Positions 13,101 to 22,929 are shown, numbered from the stretch's first letter. The stretch: DNA of 64,000 bases from Prosapia bicincta (GCA_036971475.1 JBAIZL010000006.1:61309398-61373397), one strand, 5' to 3'. Numbers and translations are program-made. Notes: generated from the letters alone by a model not told the origin.

Positions 13101-16100
13101 CTTGTGACCAGACTTTTCGTTAACTAAAGTGTAATTAAAATTATTATAATGATCAAATAATTAAAATACTTATTTTAAAACTGACTTAAATTAAGATTAT
13201 TAAGTTGGGCTCATTATTGTTCTGCGACAAATATCTGATACATATATAAATGATAATGCCAGTGTGGACAAATTTAACACATTGAGTGCGGTGGGCATGC
13301 ATGAATGCCCTTGTCCTACTGGCCCCTGCGCCTATAGGCTTTCATGTACGCCCCACGCCCACTCTCAATTCATTGGTTCAGTGTGAGGTTAGCCATTGAC
13401 AGAAAACATTGTATTGCTTATCAATCTTTGTGAACATTTCGGTGCGTTTTGTTTTTTGCGTTGCTGTCGGATTGGGGACTGTGTTATCATATTAGTATTA
13501 TTTGAAGGGTGTTATAGTTGTGTTTAATATATTTTGTACAATGAATGTAAATAATGAGGTTGAATTATTGGAGAATGCCTACTCTGACAATGAAAATGGC
13601 TTCAAGGATATTTTTATCGTTGAAAAACATTGCAAATGGCGGCAGGAAGGGTTGTAGGTACTTCAATTTTTTGGTGGTACATTTTATATAACTATAACTG
13701 ATGCAAATGGTGGCAAGAATGGTTGTAGCTACTTAAAATTTTTGTGGTACTTTTTATATAACTATAACTAAGTGTTATGACTGGAAAAAAGGTTCCAGCA
13801 ACAATTGGGAGAGAAACCCAACAGTTAGACAATCGACAACCATTACCTGAGATACAAGAACCGGCACCACCGGCAAAGTACTTACATGAACATACCGGAA
13901 GTGACGTCACAAAAACTGACAAAAATGAATGCATAGCCAACTTCAGATGACATATTGGGTCCATCAACAACATTTTCAATGCAATTAATCAATAAAATTT
14001 TTTCAGCAATTTTGATACGCAACTATAAAACACTGCCAAACTCAGTGTTTAAAGTGTTAAAGTAGATAAATAAAAAAACAATTAACACCATTTAGGCAGT
14101 GATTTTTAAAGTTAAATGTGCTATGTCAGGAAATTTTAAAATTATTTGATACTGCTACAAAAAATTAATTAATTACATAAATCAACTTTTAAATGTTTGT
14201 TGGTTTTATAAGACAGTACTTAAGTAGCTTGTATACATCAACCGCATATATAGAAATAATTTACATACGATGCATCACTTCTCGAAGTAACAATAATATC
14301 TCCCACACTATTATGTTCAGCATTTTTCTTAATCTCTTTAACAGCTACTTCTGATATATCATTGGCAATGACTTGTTTAACTCCAGGAATTTCTTTAGCA
14401 TAACGAATCGAACGCAAACCAGTTGCAGATAATGCTTCAAGGATTGTAATTCCATTCTAAAAAAACAATTATTCATTACTTTATATCAATACTTATATAT
14501 TAGGTATTGTTTACGATTCATTATTAATAATAAAGATTAATTATGGTGAGATAAACTTAAATAGAAAAGGGTTTTATGATGAAAATTAAGTTCATAGTAG
14601 TTTAACTTTATTTTCAGAACTTATTCCCTTATATTTTATTTAAGATGTGTTTAGTGATTATTTCAAATCTTAAAATAGAATGGTGTTTGCTTTGATCTAA
14701 TGACACAAAATTTTAAACATATATTTAACAATATTAGTAATATAGGTTTAAATAATAACAAAGAGTCTAATATGTATAATTTATACTGTGTTATTGAATT
14801 ATCATTTTGATTTGTTTTTTCAAAACATGAACATAAAAAACGTTTTGAAGTAAGTTACTAAAAAGAAAGTAAATTATTTTTAAAAGTAAGATATCTCGTT
14901 GTTGTTTAGTTCTTGATAGTGTTAAAATTAAAGATTAAAAACAGACAGTGATGTTTTATTAGGTTTCACACCACAATCAAGTTTCAGGAGTACAATTAAT
15001 TTAAATCATGTCTTAAAACAGTAAACATAATTTTAATGACATTAAAAAAAAAACTTTTTGAACTGTGTTTGATCTTTGGTAGAGCCGAAGAATTTCTGTC
15101 AGCTTTTTTAAAGGTCAACTTAGCCTGTGTGACAATAAATACCTAGAGTAATATTGATTGTTGAAGCCAGGTTACACTCCTTGAATATTTTGTATGTCAA
15201 GTAAGACAGACCACCCTGTCTATTCTAAGCCATATTGATGGTAGTCATTATTATTTCTAAAATATTTAATTTAGTGTTTACAAATTAAGATAATTTTAAT
15301 GACTGAAAAAAATATTGAATTTCAAGTCAAATTGGACCTTAAAATAAATTACTTTTTCAAGGCATGATTTCATTTTAATATCAGTGTTGTTGCCGTGAGA
15401 TTAGCAAAATTTCTACACCCATCAAGACAAAATCATTTTGTTTTTCATTTTGGAGGCTGTCATGAAAAAGCTCTATATTTTAGGTACACTCTTGGGAAAA
15501 CATTTTTTGGGATAAGTTGTAGAAGAACGAACTGTTTACGTTTGGGAGAGATGTAGTAAGTGCCCTCTCTGCTCAATGTTCATTAACTAGCCCAAATGCT
15601 CTAATACAATTTTACAAATTCTTTTTTATAATTACTTGCTGTATATTTGACATGTGAATTAACTTCCACTATATTGAAGTATCGAGTTCATATAATTTAG
15701 TTTCTGACAAAGTATACGTCTGTGGAATGTACCTTTATCTCTAGAATCTCTTTAAACACGATAAACAAACTGTTTCGTTAGGTTCCTTCGCAGGTATGTG
15801 GTTCTTAATTTGCTGGGCCGGTCCAGTCACAGATGTCTCAGCAATCCCCACTAAATTGTATTATGTAAACGGAAAAGTTAAGTATTTTATAGAATACAAC
15901 ACATTAATAATGCATTTAAGTTATTTTTGCTATCTTAAAAATGTGTTTATACTAACAGTATACACATGTATTTTTTTAGTAGTAGTTATCCACTCACTTG
16001 TTTCATCTTCCAAAAATATTTTTTAATCTTCAACTGTGGTCTATACGGATTTTTTCTAAGTCATTATTATAACCACCAATTACTCTTTAAAGTTGCTATC

Positions 16101-16807
16101 AAAATCACTTTCATTACTAACCTAATGCAGTTCACGGACTAGGTCAGCTAGTCATCAATGTAGTCATTGTTTTATTGATTTGTTTCCTTCAAAAGAATTT
16201 ATTTTTTGATACGTATCACACAAGACTAGACACCTGTGCTTTCTAAAGCATATTTACTGACTCTTGAAACTTACAGGATAAATAAAGAAAGATATTTATG
16301 GCTCACTGACCTTAGGTCTGACATCTAAACATAATAGAAAGCTTCAGGAGTTTTTATGTCATCTGGAATGAGCAGCTCAGTATAGAATTTACTTGATGTC
16401 AGTCAGTAACTGATGTTTGTTGGTAGTTTTTTATAATTTGTGTATTCTTGTGTACATACAAAATAAACAATAATAGTGGAAGCCTACAATCTAAAACAAA
16501 CTTCAAACTGTAACTAATTTTTAATTTCTTCTTACTAATTATGATTACACATACTAATCAATTAACAAATAATAATCTAAGGTACAAAATAACAAATAAA
16601 AAAATTGCACCTGTATAAAAAATGAAATATTTAGTTCTTTGCAAGTGAGAATATTTTTGTATTCTTCAACTCAATTGACGCGAGAAATTAATTCACACCT
16701 GGTAATGTCTGCAGCATGGATGTTATCAGCAATCGATGTGTTTCTATTTTAAGACTACAGAGTGGACTCTTACCAAGGTAAGTCTGTCAGTCTCCTAGTC
16801 CAAAAAA

Positions 16808-16841
<34 letters not shown>

Positions 16842-19800
16842 TTATCTTTACTTTCCAAATAATGCAGAATTTCGCCACAAGAACAGCATAGAAGAAAAAA
16901 TTATATAAAAACACATTTATTATAAAAACTCTCAAAACATTTTCCTAAAGACACGTAGTCATAATAGCCCTGATCCTACCAACTTATATTAGTGGCCTTA
17001 GCAGAGATTTTAAGCTTACAGCACATAGGGCTAAGAAGTACACTCGGGTCAGCTCAAGAATTTTCCCATTTTCTCTAAGGTGCTAATTATTTATATTTCT
17101 CACTTATACAATAATGTTTGCAAGTATACTTACATCAACTTTTGTCCCTGCAGAAGCTTTTAAATATGATGAAGTATTTTTTTTCTCATCAGATGACTCC
17201 CCTTCACTAATATTTTTACGTTTGACACCACGGTTCTTAAAACGTGGATCTGTCTGATGATCCTCAGCAAATACAATGAGGGCAGCAATACTGAGATAAA
17301 ATAGTAACAAGAAATACAGTTAGTTACAAACATGCCCTAAATATGAATGATATCAGTTTAGAAAATAATTTATTTCAGATTTAAGTATATTGCAGCATTT
17401 ATCACTGTAAAGTATACTTTGATTAGATTAGAATTTAATTTTATGCAAATAAAAAGTATTGTGAATTATTTTAAAATTAAAAGAAATTTTTCTCTTCTAG
17501 AAAAAAAATTACCTAATAACGATAGGATGTCAATTCTAGGCATATGGAGACCGAATTAAACACAAAAGTACATAAATTGATTTAAAAAAAAGTATGTTGA
17601 CAAAACTATAGAAGAGAAAGAGCTAATTAGAAAAATGTTCAAGAGTTTTAAAATTCAAAATTTTGAAAGATGAAAGCCTCCAACAATGAAACTTAAACTA
17701 ATTCTTTAAAAATTATACAAATTCTTTAAAGGCCATAAGAGAAATAAAAAATGTTCTAAACGAATTCAAGGTATTTGTTTCCCATTCCCACGTGTTCTAT
17801 TCTAGCAAAACAATTATACCGATCGAGGTACATACAAGTCATCAGGGGTACATAAAAATTCTCGCTAACAGCCCAAAAAATTAAAAATTCTTTGGAAAAT
17901 AGAAATTCTCCCTCTCCCCCAGCATGCATGAAACATTACTAATTTAACATTTTGCTTGATTTTTTTACATAATAAATCGCAGTCCCTCGAAATGTAATTA
18001 AATTTGCTATTGACAAGAGTTGCTACATAAAAAATAAAGCCAAAATGCTGAATTTGTAACATTTTATGTGCCGTAGAAGGGAGGAGGAATTGCTATTTTC
18101 CAAAATTTTTTGGGTGCAAGCAACGGTTTTTATAATTTTTTTCGTTATACCTAATGACTTTTTGCTTCTTCCGGTATAAGTTTGTTTATTAAAATTGAAC
18201 ACGTGGGAACAGAAAGAAAAAACCAAATTTAAAGAACAATAGCAAAAAATAAACTCAAATATGTAGTTTAGAGAAATCAGTTATTTTTCCAAAATAGCTG
18301 TTTGTGGTTTAGGGAGGGAATTCAGGCAAACATTAGAATGAGAATATTCTCCATTGGAATATTGACTCCATTTACCAAAATAGTAAAAACTATGGATCAA
18401 TTATCTATGAATTTAGATGTCGAAAGGCAAAATTTCAATAAAATTCAATATGGATAATCAAATGGGTAAAGAATCACAATTTAAATTGTACATATTAAGA
18501 ATATAAAAAGAAAGAATTTCATATCAAAGATATTAGATAAGTATAAAAAATTTTGTATTATTTCAAATTTCTAAAACTAAATAATACCTCATATCCCGAT
18601 TAAACTCCTGAACAGGATTATAAAAAACCTTAGGCAGTGATAGCAAAATTTCAGCAGAACCTTCTTTGATAAAAGATTTGTCGCTGGAGTTTTTAATCCC
18701 AGATGTACAATGTTCTATAACAATAAAATCTTCTGCTTCTTTACTTTCCACTTCCAATTTAATTTTTGAATCATTAAAGTCTTCAATATTTCCATAACCA
18801 AAATCTCGTGTATTATCTGAATTATCCTCAATTTCCATTTTTTCTTCAGTTTTTTCATCAACAATATCTGTACTGAATTCTGATTTAATATGAACAGTTG
18901 CCAACTTCATTGTCTCATTAGCAAATAGTTCTTCTTTGTCTTTTTCTAATCCACTTACTTTTTGTACTTCATAACTTCTGCTATTAGGAACTTTGTATTC
19001 TGTTTCTTTTAGGGAAACACAATCAAATCTACTCTTATTTACTTCATCATTTTTTTCCCTTCTCTCATCCGTATCATTATGAAATGATGGTAACATCTCT
19101 GGAGCTATACTTTTAACTTCAAGGATTACTGGGGTTTTTGCTTCTTCACTTTCCATTTTAGATTCATAAGAGTTTTTATCATTACCATCCCCACAATCTT
19201 GAAAATGTCCTAAATTTTCATCAATTTCTATTTTATCTATTTCATTACCATCAATGATATCTATATTAAATTCTGACTTTACTTCAACAGTTTCAAACTT
19301 CATTGTGTTTATATCATTTACTCCTTCCTTGTCATTTTTAAATCCATCTATTTTTTTCTCTTTTTCACAACTTTTACTATTACATTCTGTTTTTCTAAAA
19401 GAATCACAAGAATGTTCTCCTTCTTCAGATTGGACCTTTGATGCATCAGAGTTTTCCGTTATTATATCGTAACAAATTTGTGATTTTTTAAAATTTGTAT
19501 CATTTAAAATTTCCCTTTTATCAACATCATCAATATTATTTTCTTCTTCTGTAAAAAACTCTGATTTTACATGAACAGCTTCAAATTTTCTTGAACTTAC
19601 ATGCACTATTTCTTCTTTGTTGTCTATATCAGAACCTCCTACATTTGTTGCTTCCAAACTTTGGTATTCATGATCTATTATTTCTGTCTTTTCAGAGGCA
19701 ATAGAAGAAATATTTTTTTCTTCGCTATTTTTTTCTATTCTATTTTTTGTAACAGTCTGAAATGATTCTAAAAGATCTAATCCAATATTATTATCTTCAA

Positions 19801-20413
19801 GAATCGCTGGTTTTATATCACTATTTTTGTATTCATCTACCTCCTTGGCTTTAGAACCTTTTTCAGCATCAACATTATCAATTATGCCCTTGACACATAT
19901 ATTTGTCCCAGAACTTTGAACCAATTTAACTTTTGAATCTATATTTACATCAGATTTATTTGATTTTAAAAATAAATCTTCTACTGAAGTCTGCTTACTT
20001 AATAAATTCATGTTTACCAACATACCTTCTTTCAAGTCATCATTTTGATTATCTGAATCTGATACATCTCCTTGATTATCTGTGTTAGTAATTACATCTA
20101 AAGAAATGGCATTACCTACTGATTTAAAACTACTATCACTATTTTTGATTACAGAATCTATACTTTTAGACGTATGATCTATACTTCTTATATTCTCCTG
20201 GACAACTTTATCCTTTCCTACATCATTTACAATATCTGTGTTTTCTAAGGTTTCTTTTTCGATACTCCTTCCACCTTCAATGTTCATCATCTCACATTTA
20301 GCATTATTTTCTTTGGCTGATATTTCAACCTCCATTGAATTTTCATTCTTGTCAGGATCACACTTTAGATCAACATCAATATTAGAATTACATTCTATAC
20401 TACTTTCAGCCAT
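1076..20413 (-). CDS. TRMT1: TRMT1: tRNA (guanine-26-N2)-dimethyltransferase, 10 coding exons
   Basis: SAM-dependent enzyme that makes N2,N2-dimethylguanosine at position 26 of tRNA in nucleus and mitochondria (family knowledge). Coding exons on the minus strand: 18588-20413, 17134-17290, 14269-14456, 9945-10173, 8096-8244, 6127-6283, 3559-3773, 2295-2396, 1882-2085, 1076-1169. All junctions are GT-AG and the exons total 3321 nt, i.e. 1106 residues plus TAA. The catalytic part starts near residue 582 ([13 protein letters not shown] at 596-608). The SAM-binding motif is [10 protein letters not shown] at 668-677; the catalytic motif is DLDPYGCP at 741-748; [11 protein letters not shown] is at 769-779; Cys pairs CVGC (858-861) and CSHC (894-897) form the zinc site of the Trm1 C-terminal domain. 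The human protein is about 659 residues; the excess is the acidic N-terminal extension in exon 1. The C-terminal CCCH finger of the human enzyme is absent. All key residues are present, so the gene looks functional. Confidence 0.95.
1882..2085 (-). CDS. TRMT1: TRMT1 exon 9
   Basis: Encodes CWVQLNP, a [10 protein letters not shown] segment, [19 protein letters not shown] and ends V-K before GTAAGT. The RFQ.NP..NWGP signature is diagnostic of Trm1. Confidence 0.94.
2295..2396 (-). CDS. TRMT1: TRMT1 exon 8
   Basis: Encodes [25 protein letters not shown] (shown here in outline) and VKTLWDII, matching the family. The split Arg codons at both ends keep phase. Confidence 0.93.
2700..3100. repeat. 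Dispersed repeat, copy 1 (pair with 54300-54660)
   Basis: Matches 54300-54660 in the same orientation through many blocks, e.g. GTATGCACAC, GACCAGGAA, ACGACACAGG, GAGGGTT and CTATTTAAC. No coding capacity or terminal repeats were recognised, so the class is unknown. It lies in the intron between TRMT1 exons 7 and 8. Confidence 0.7.
3559..3773 (-). CDS. TRMT1: TRMT1 exon 7
   Basis: Encodes [39 protein letters not shown] and SKIHCQVVP, all hallmarks of the Trm1 C-terminal domain. Acceptor ATTTAG; donor TTTTAG|GTAAGC. Confidence 0.94.
4010..4161. repeat. Dispersed repeat, copy A left part (pair with 48960-49610)
   Basis: Shares CTGCCTGGAGG and a long CCTGACATAATAAATACC block with 48990-49060. 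The pogo-like element inserted here; the repeat resumes at 5039. Confidence 0.8.
4162..5038. mobile_element. Pogo/Tigger-like DNA transposon, non-autonomous
   Basis: Inverted ends CAGTAAACTCTCGATTATCC and GGATAATCGGGAGTTTACTG with TA on both sides. Subterminal sequence repeats the GGATTATCCG theme. There is no long reading frame in 877 bp. A related copy at about 49349 lacks the element, giving an empty-site comparison. TRMT1 intron 6. Confidence 0.88.
4785..5936. repeat. 576-bp tandem duplication (4785-5360 and 5361-5936)
   Basis: Two head-to-tail copies offset by exactly 576 nt. They cover the right half of the pogo-like element and the following host repeat. I saw one clear substitution (CATATG versus CAAATG just after the element end), so the duplication is recent. 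It leaves an orphan element right end at 5614. Confidence 0.95.
6127..6283 (-). CDS. TRMT1: TRMT1 exon 6 (zinc-binding Cys pairs)
   Basis: Starts [17 protein letters not shown] and ends [16 protein letters not shown], giving two CxxC pairs 32 residues apart. The acceptor region TACAGTAAACTCTC is identical over 14 nt to the end of the pogo-like element in the next intron (see findings). Confidence 0.93.
6840..6995. mobile_element. Inverted remnant of the pogo-like element
   Basis: Reverse complement resembles 4440-4600, including CTAATCTCGGCTATAAATAG, GACGTGACATATG and TTATCGATCT. More diverged than the 4162-5038 copy; ends not found. Confidence 0.75.
7350..7500. other. Unexplained GC-rich patch in TRMT1 intron 5
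   Basis: Locally far more GC-rich than its surroundings (GAGCGTGCCGGTGAGCTCGC and CGGTACGCGAGCCGTG). Open for 64 codons on the minus strand with no recognisable family. Possibly part of an LTR or an old transposon. Confidence 0.4.
8096..8244 (-). CDS. TRMT1: TRMT1 exon 5
   Basis: Encodes [20 protein letters not shown] and [19 protein letters not shown], the conserved core after the catalytic motif. Acceptor TTTTTTAG; donor ACCAG|GTAAAT. Confidence 0.94.
8396..9370 (+). pseudogene. Helitron PIF1-type helicase remnant
   Basis: Broken reading frames show PIF1/Helitron helicase pieces in order: [20 protein letters not shown] with [10 protein letters not shown] (8480-8615), [13 protein letters not shown] and KKFLNLV segments (about 8950-9030), then [20 protein letters not shown] (9074-9135) and [10 protein letters not shown] (9242-9272). 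The order matches the C-terminal half of Helitron RepHel proteins. Stops and frameshifts separate the blocks, so it is dead. The first 65 bp (8403-8467) also match the arm of the foldback at 58618-58814. TRMT1 intron 4. Confidence 0.85.
9578..9896. mobile_element. Pogo-type MITE, copy 1
   Basis: Ends CAGTAGAGTCTCAAAATTCC and its complement GAATTATCAAAACTCTACTG, bounded by TA. The copy at 46896-47208 shares the interior (AAATTCGAG, GAGTCGGGCTTCC, ACGTATTTCCGTGTAATCTG with small changes). It sits 49 bp from TRMT1 exon 4. Confidence 0.9.
9945..10173 (-). CDS. TRMT1: TRMT1 exon 4 (catalytic motif)
   Basis: Encodes [12 protein letters not shown], the Trm1 catalytic/substrate motif, then FLDAAVQAV and [20 protein letters not shown]. 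It ends CHEM at ATG|GTAAGA. Confidence 0.96.
11220..12263 (-). mobile_element. Mariner element 1 with internally deleted transposase
   Basis: Inverted ends GAGGGCTATTCAAAAAGTAA (left) and the matching right end ending AATAGCCCTC, with TA on both sides. The 1044-bp length is short for mariner (about 1.3 kb). TRMT1 intron 3. Confidence 0.93.
11226..12101 (-). pseudogene. Mariner transposase, frameshifted and truncated
   Basis: The N-terminal part from Met at 12101 reads [20 protein letters not shown] with helix-turn-helix features. A frameshift near 11930-11890 separates it from a second frame with [29 protein letters not shown] and the first catalytic Asp in [10 protein letters not shown]. 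After LRRAVQNNY the region with the second and third catalytic Asp is deleted. It cannot encode an active enzyme. Confidence 0.9.
12841..13131. repeat. Foldback element with AGCGGCAAAAATACGAGGC arms
   Basis: Inverted arms 12871-12949 and 13013-13095 share CCTCGTATTTTTGCCGCTAG and flanking sequence. Direct copies of ACCAGACTTTT.GTTAACTA lie outside both arms (12841 and 13107). Part of the same family recurs at 21283-21352. Confidence 0.88.
13278..14056 (+). mobile_element. Deleted piggyBac-like element 2
   Basis: Bounded by TTAA (13274-13277 and 14057-14060), with ends starting CACATTGAGTG and ending CTCAGTGTTTAAAGTG. An ATG at 13541 begins [20 protein letters not shown], like the acidic N terminus of piggyBac transposases, but no catalytic region remains. 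A 72-bp tandem duplication (about 13633-13770) lies inside. Confidence 0.7.
13633..13770. repeat. 72-bp tandem duplication inside piggyBac-like element 2
   Basis: Two head-to-tail copies beginning GCAAATGGCGGCAGGAAGG and GCAAATGGTGGCAAGAATGG, both ending TTTTATATAACTATAACT. Confidence 0.9.
14269..14456 (-). CDS. TRMT1: TRMT1 exon 3 (SAM-binding motif)
   Basis: Begins [20 protein letters not shown] (motif I of the Rossmann fold), continues through [10 protein letters not shown], and ends at GCATC|GTATGT. Only this donor keeps frame with exon 4, giving DASLLMHQ. Another GT 4 nt downstream (TAT|GTAAAT) was excluded on phase. Confidence 0.93.
14470..16730. other. TRMT1 intron 2, left part: nothing recognised
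   Basis: AT-rich sequence with no convincing coding region, terminal repeats or microsatellite seen by eye. Confidence 0.5.
16736..16838. repeat. Single arm of the 51.8-kb palindrome plus (TA)n
   Basis: TGTGTTTCTATTTTAAGACT through AGTCTCCTAGTCCAAAAAAT nearly matches the right arm of the palindrome at 52010-52086, and like it runs straight into a TA microsatellite (16810-16838). Confidence 0.9.
17134..17290 (-). CDS. TRMT1: TRMT1 exon 2
   Basis: Acceptor ATCTCAG; the split codon restores Ser after NRDM, giving [12 protein letters not shown] as in Trm1 proteins. It carries a basic/acidic linker ([15 protein letters not shown]) and ends in KVD before GTAAGT. Confidence 0.92.
17785..18209. mobile_element. 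Foldback MITE with CCCACGTGTTC ends
   Basis: TTCCCACGTGTTC and GAACACGTGGGAA bound about 425 bp. Imperfect arms about 150 bp long share TTATACCG, CCCAAAAAATT and TTTGGAAAATAG blocks. No target duplication or coding region was identified. TRMT1 intron 1. Confidence 0.82.
18588..20413 (-). CDS. TRMT1: TRMT1 exon 1 (start codon, acidic repetitive extension)
   Basis: ATG at 20413 opens 608 uninterrupted codons, then splices at AG|GTATTA. Residues 1-580 are rich in Asp, Glu, Lys, Ser and Asn and look disordered. Three imperfect repeats end in AVHVKSEF (279-286), TVEVKSEF (375-382) and TVHIKSEF (506-513); each holds a hydrophobic-K-S-E match to the SUMO-acceptor consensus with acids nearby. A second internal repeat pairs ILEDNN..LLESF (204-218) with ILEVKS..LPSF (430-444). 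The last 25 residues are the conserved Trm1 N-terminal boundary. The 1.8-kb open frame in AT-rich DNA and its exact join to the catalytic exons argue it is translated. Confidence 0.9.
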
Positions 20414-20860
20414 GGTGAGACAAAAACTCCCTAATATTTTCTTCAGTTTAAATTGAAAAATAAATCTTCATAGACATTTAGAGGTGACATGTTTTAATTT
20501 AAAACATAAATTATTGTCACAAAAAGGAGTAAGACAATACTATGAGTTTATATTACTTCTAAAACTAAAATTACATTTATTTCATTTTATATTTCCTTTA
20601 GGTTCTCCACAGAGGTGATTGCATATTAACCAATAGCATGGTTTGTAATATTACCCACATTTTTGGTTTCACGAGACAATTTTCACAAAATTCACTTCAC
20701 CAATTTTTATATTTCAGTCAATTACAATTTATTAAATGAAATAATTTCACTTACAAATACGTAGTTCAAACAAAACAATATATTTCGGACATCAAACAAA
20801 CTGTTCTCCCACAATAATTATTATTAGTTTATCAGGAACTCAAACCACCATAAGTGCGCA
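20414..20860 (-). promoter_or_regulatory. Probable TRMT1 5' UTR/promoter region
   Basis: Sequence directly upstream of the TRMT1 ATG. The transcription start cannot be placed; no TATA box or CpG cluster stands out. Confidence 0.35.
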
Positions 20861-20894
20861 CAGAATCAAGCTAAATCTAGCTTGTTCTGTGTGC
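20858..20894. repeat. Hairpin about 450 bp upstream of TRMT1
   Basis: GCACAGAATCAAGCTA pairs with CTAGCTTGTTCTGTGTGC around a 3-nt loop. It may be a MITE core or chance; no partner copies seen. Confidence 0.6.
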
Positions 20895-21282
20895 AATTTA
20901 ATTGACCATATTGAATACTTTGAAAATATAACTTGAAAAGTTTCCAATTTTTTATTGATTTATAAAATTATAATTAGTTTGATAATTTGACATTATATCT
21001 TTAATTGATCACAACAGGACCTTATAAATTGTTTAATAATTCAATAAAATGTTTTTTGGCTACATTTATAAGTATAATTTCTTTCATGAAGTTTCACGAA
21101 TTTTTCAAAATGGCACTATAAAATAGAGAACTTGTACGAATTTAAATATTGAAGTGAATTTAAACAGACAAAAGTTAACATTTTATTTCAAACTACATTT
21201 TCATCTGAATATTCATCCAGAAAAATACTGACTATTAAATTTGAAGCATTAGTAGTTACTTATTACACTTTTTGCTATTACT

Positions 21283-21352
21283 TGCGACCAGACTTTTTGT
21301 TAACTAAAGTTGTTAAATTGTTAACTTACACTTGGAGGAAACGTTTTCGTCA
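21283..21352. repeat. Copy of the 12.8-kb foldback outer segment
   Basis: GACCAGACTTTTTGTTAACT through CACTTGGAGGAAACGTTTTC matches 12841-12898 and 13061-13131. Confidence 0.88.
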
Positions 21353-21363
21353 TTAGTAGTTCG

Positions 21364-21392
21364 TGTGTGTGTGTGTGTGTGTGTATATATAT
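21364..21392. repeat. (GT)n(AT)n compound microsatellite
   Basis: About ten GT units followed by AT units. Confidence 0.95.
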
Positions 21393-21399
21393 CTACGTG

Positions 21400-21545
21400 T
21401 AAAGCAGTTGTTTTACAATATAACTTATAACATAAAATCAGCTCTTGCATGAAATCATATGTCATCGTTTAATTCACTTTGAGGTGCCTCATCGCGTAAC
21501 CTAACGGAAATTATTCTGTCGCGAAGTTGTATGTTTATGTTGATC
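21400..21545. repeat. Dispersed repeat (inverted partner at 48700-48945)
   Basis: ACGTGTAAA..GTTGTTTTACA, TTTAATTCACTTTGAGGTG and TAACCTAACGGAAAT blocks match the reverse complement of 48800-48945. Class unknown. Confidence 0.78.
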
Positions 21546-22159
21546 CAATAAGTTTTTGCTGGCGTCCGTATAAAAGTTGTCACTTCAATAAACTATAAAC
21601 CGTCTACTTTTAAATTAACTGCTCCATAACGCTTTTTATTCCAGTTGTCCAAACCGAACTGGTTACTAACATTTTTGTACCTATAAAAATAACAGACTCT
21701 TAAATTTACAGCGCTTGCCCAAAGAAGGATGAATCGACATCGAACTTAAATATTTTCAGATTGTAATCTCGATTAGGTTCAATATAAACATCTCACAATA
21801 ATTTAGTGCCAAGCTACCGTTCCAGAGCGCAGCACCTTCTCCTTTACTTCACATTATACATATCTGTGTATGTATAAATAGCTATATGTATATGTATAAA
21901 CATAATTTTCTGTTTATAATATAGTTCAAGTATTCAGCACTTGTTCTGTTTTGGCTAATTCGATTGTTTATGCCTTAAGACGCGTTTGCAACACGTTCAT
22001 GTTACCTAATTCTAACAGTTGAAACAAGAGTGAGCGTGCATGCGGTGTGTGTGATTTATAGCTGACGTTACCCACCCTAAGGACGACTTAAAAGAATGAA
22101 AATAGTGAGTTATCAATTACGATACATTAGTATTAGGTAGTATACTAGAAGACGGTTTT

Positions 22160-22540
22160 CCCATTAGCAAGTCTATTCAGTCTGAGGGCATATGCTAGTA
22201 GTAGCAGCATTTAGGACAGATGAAGCATATGGTTTACTGAAAAACCCAACTGGGTTGTGACATTCCAATTACTTCGTCTAATACAGCATGATTCTGAATT
22301 TATAAAGTGTAAAGTCTACTACCCAATTCATTAAGGAACATCTAGTACAGCAGCATTCTGGACCGATGTGTTGTCAAGTCTACTCAACCCGGGAGAAACT
22401 GGTGCGGCAGCATCATAGACAGATTAAGTATCACATCTACTCAACTTGGGAGCATCTACTGGAGTAGTATTCTGGACCAATGAAGCATCAAGTATGCTCA
22501 TGTTAGAATCCCTGGACTGATAAAGCATTAGGTCTACAAA
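22160..22540. repeat. Degenerate minisatellite, unit about 60-70 bp
   Basis: Five or so diverged units built on CATCTAGTACAGCAGCATTC, GGACCGATG.AGCATCAAG and TCTACTCAACCCGGGAG. Phase and length drift between units. Confidence 0.8.
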
Positions 22541-22794
22541 AATTGCAATACAATACGTAGTATTGAGAAAACATGTTATACTTGTTTTCATAAAATAAAC
22601 AAATTTATGCTGATACTTTTATCAAAAAGCTAGAATAGGTACTACACCCAAATTAGTTTTTAACATATAGAATTTTAAATTACTTTACTATGTATTCGAA
22701 TTTTTCAAATTAAATTATTAAGCACATTTCCTTTTGCGATAAATATAGCACTGGATTGAATGCGTCTTTCGTCAATGGTTTGTTAGGATATCGG

Positions 22795-22919
22795 TGTTTT
22801 CGAGTTTTGTTTGAGGTTAGGTGACTAAGTAGTTTTGGATAAAGTATATTGAAGTATTAATAGCATTTATTGAGGTTGTTCCTATTAATATTTTTACACA
22901 AGAAAGTAAAATAACGAAT
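22795..22919 (+). other. Candidate non-coding 5' exon (speculative)
   Basis: Slightly less AT-rich stretch ending in a good donor (ACGAAT|GTAAGTATTT). PSMD12's first coding exon starts just after a TTTGTAG acceptor-like site at 32880-32886, so an upstream non-coding exon is plausible. Nothing ties the two beyond strand and splice sites. Confidence 0.15.
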
Positions 22920-22929
22920 GTAAGTATTT

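Noticed and set aside
13692..13979. 95-residue minus-strand open frame
   Set aside because: Lies inside the deleted piggyBac; no domain recognised and the opposite strand is the likelier coding sense.
17104..17310. Extended start MLLFYLS before TRMT1 exon 2
   Set aside because: These codons are intron; the acceptor at 17291-17292 restores the conserved NRDMSIA junction.
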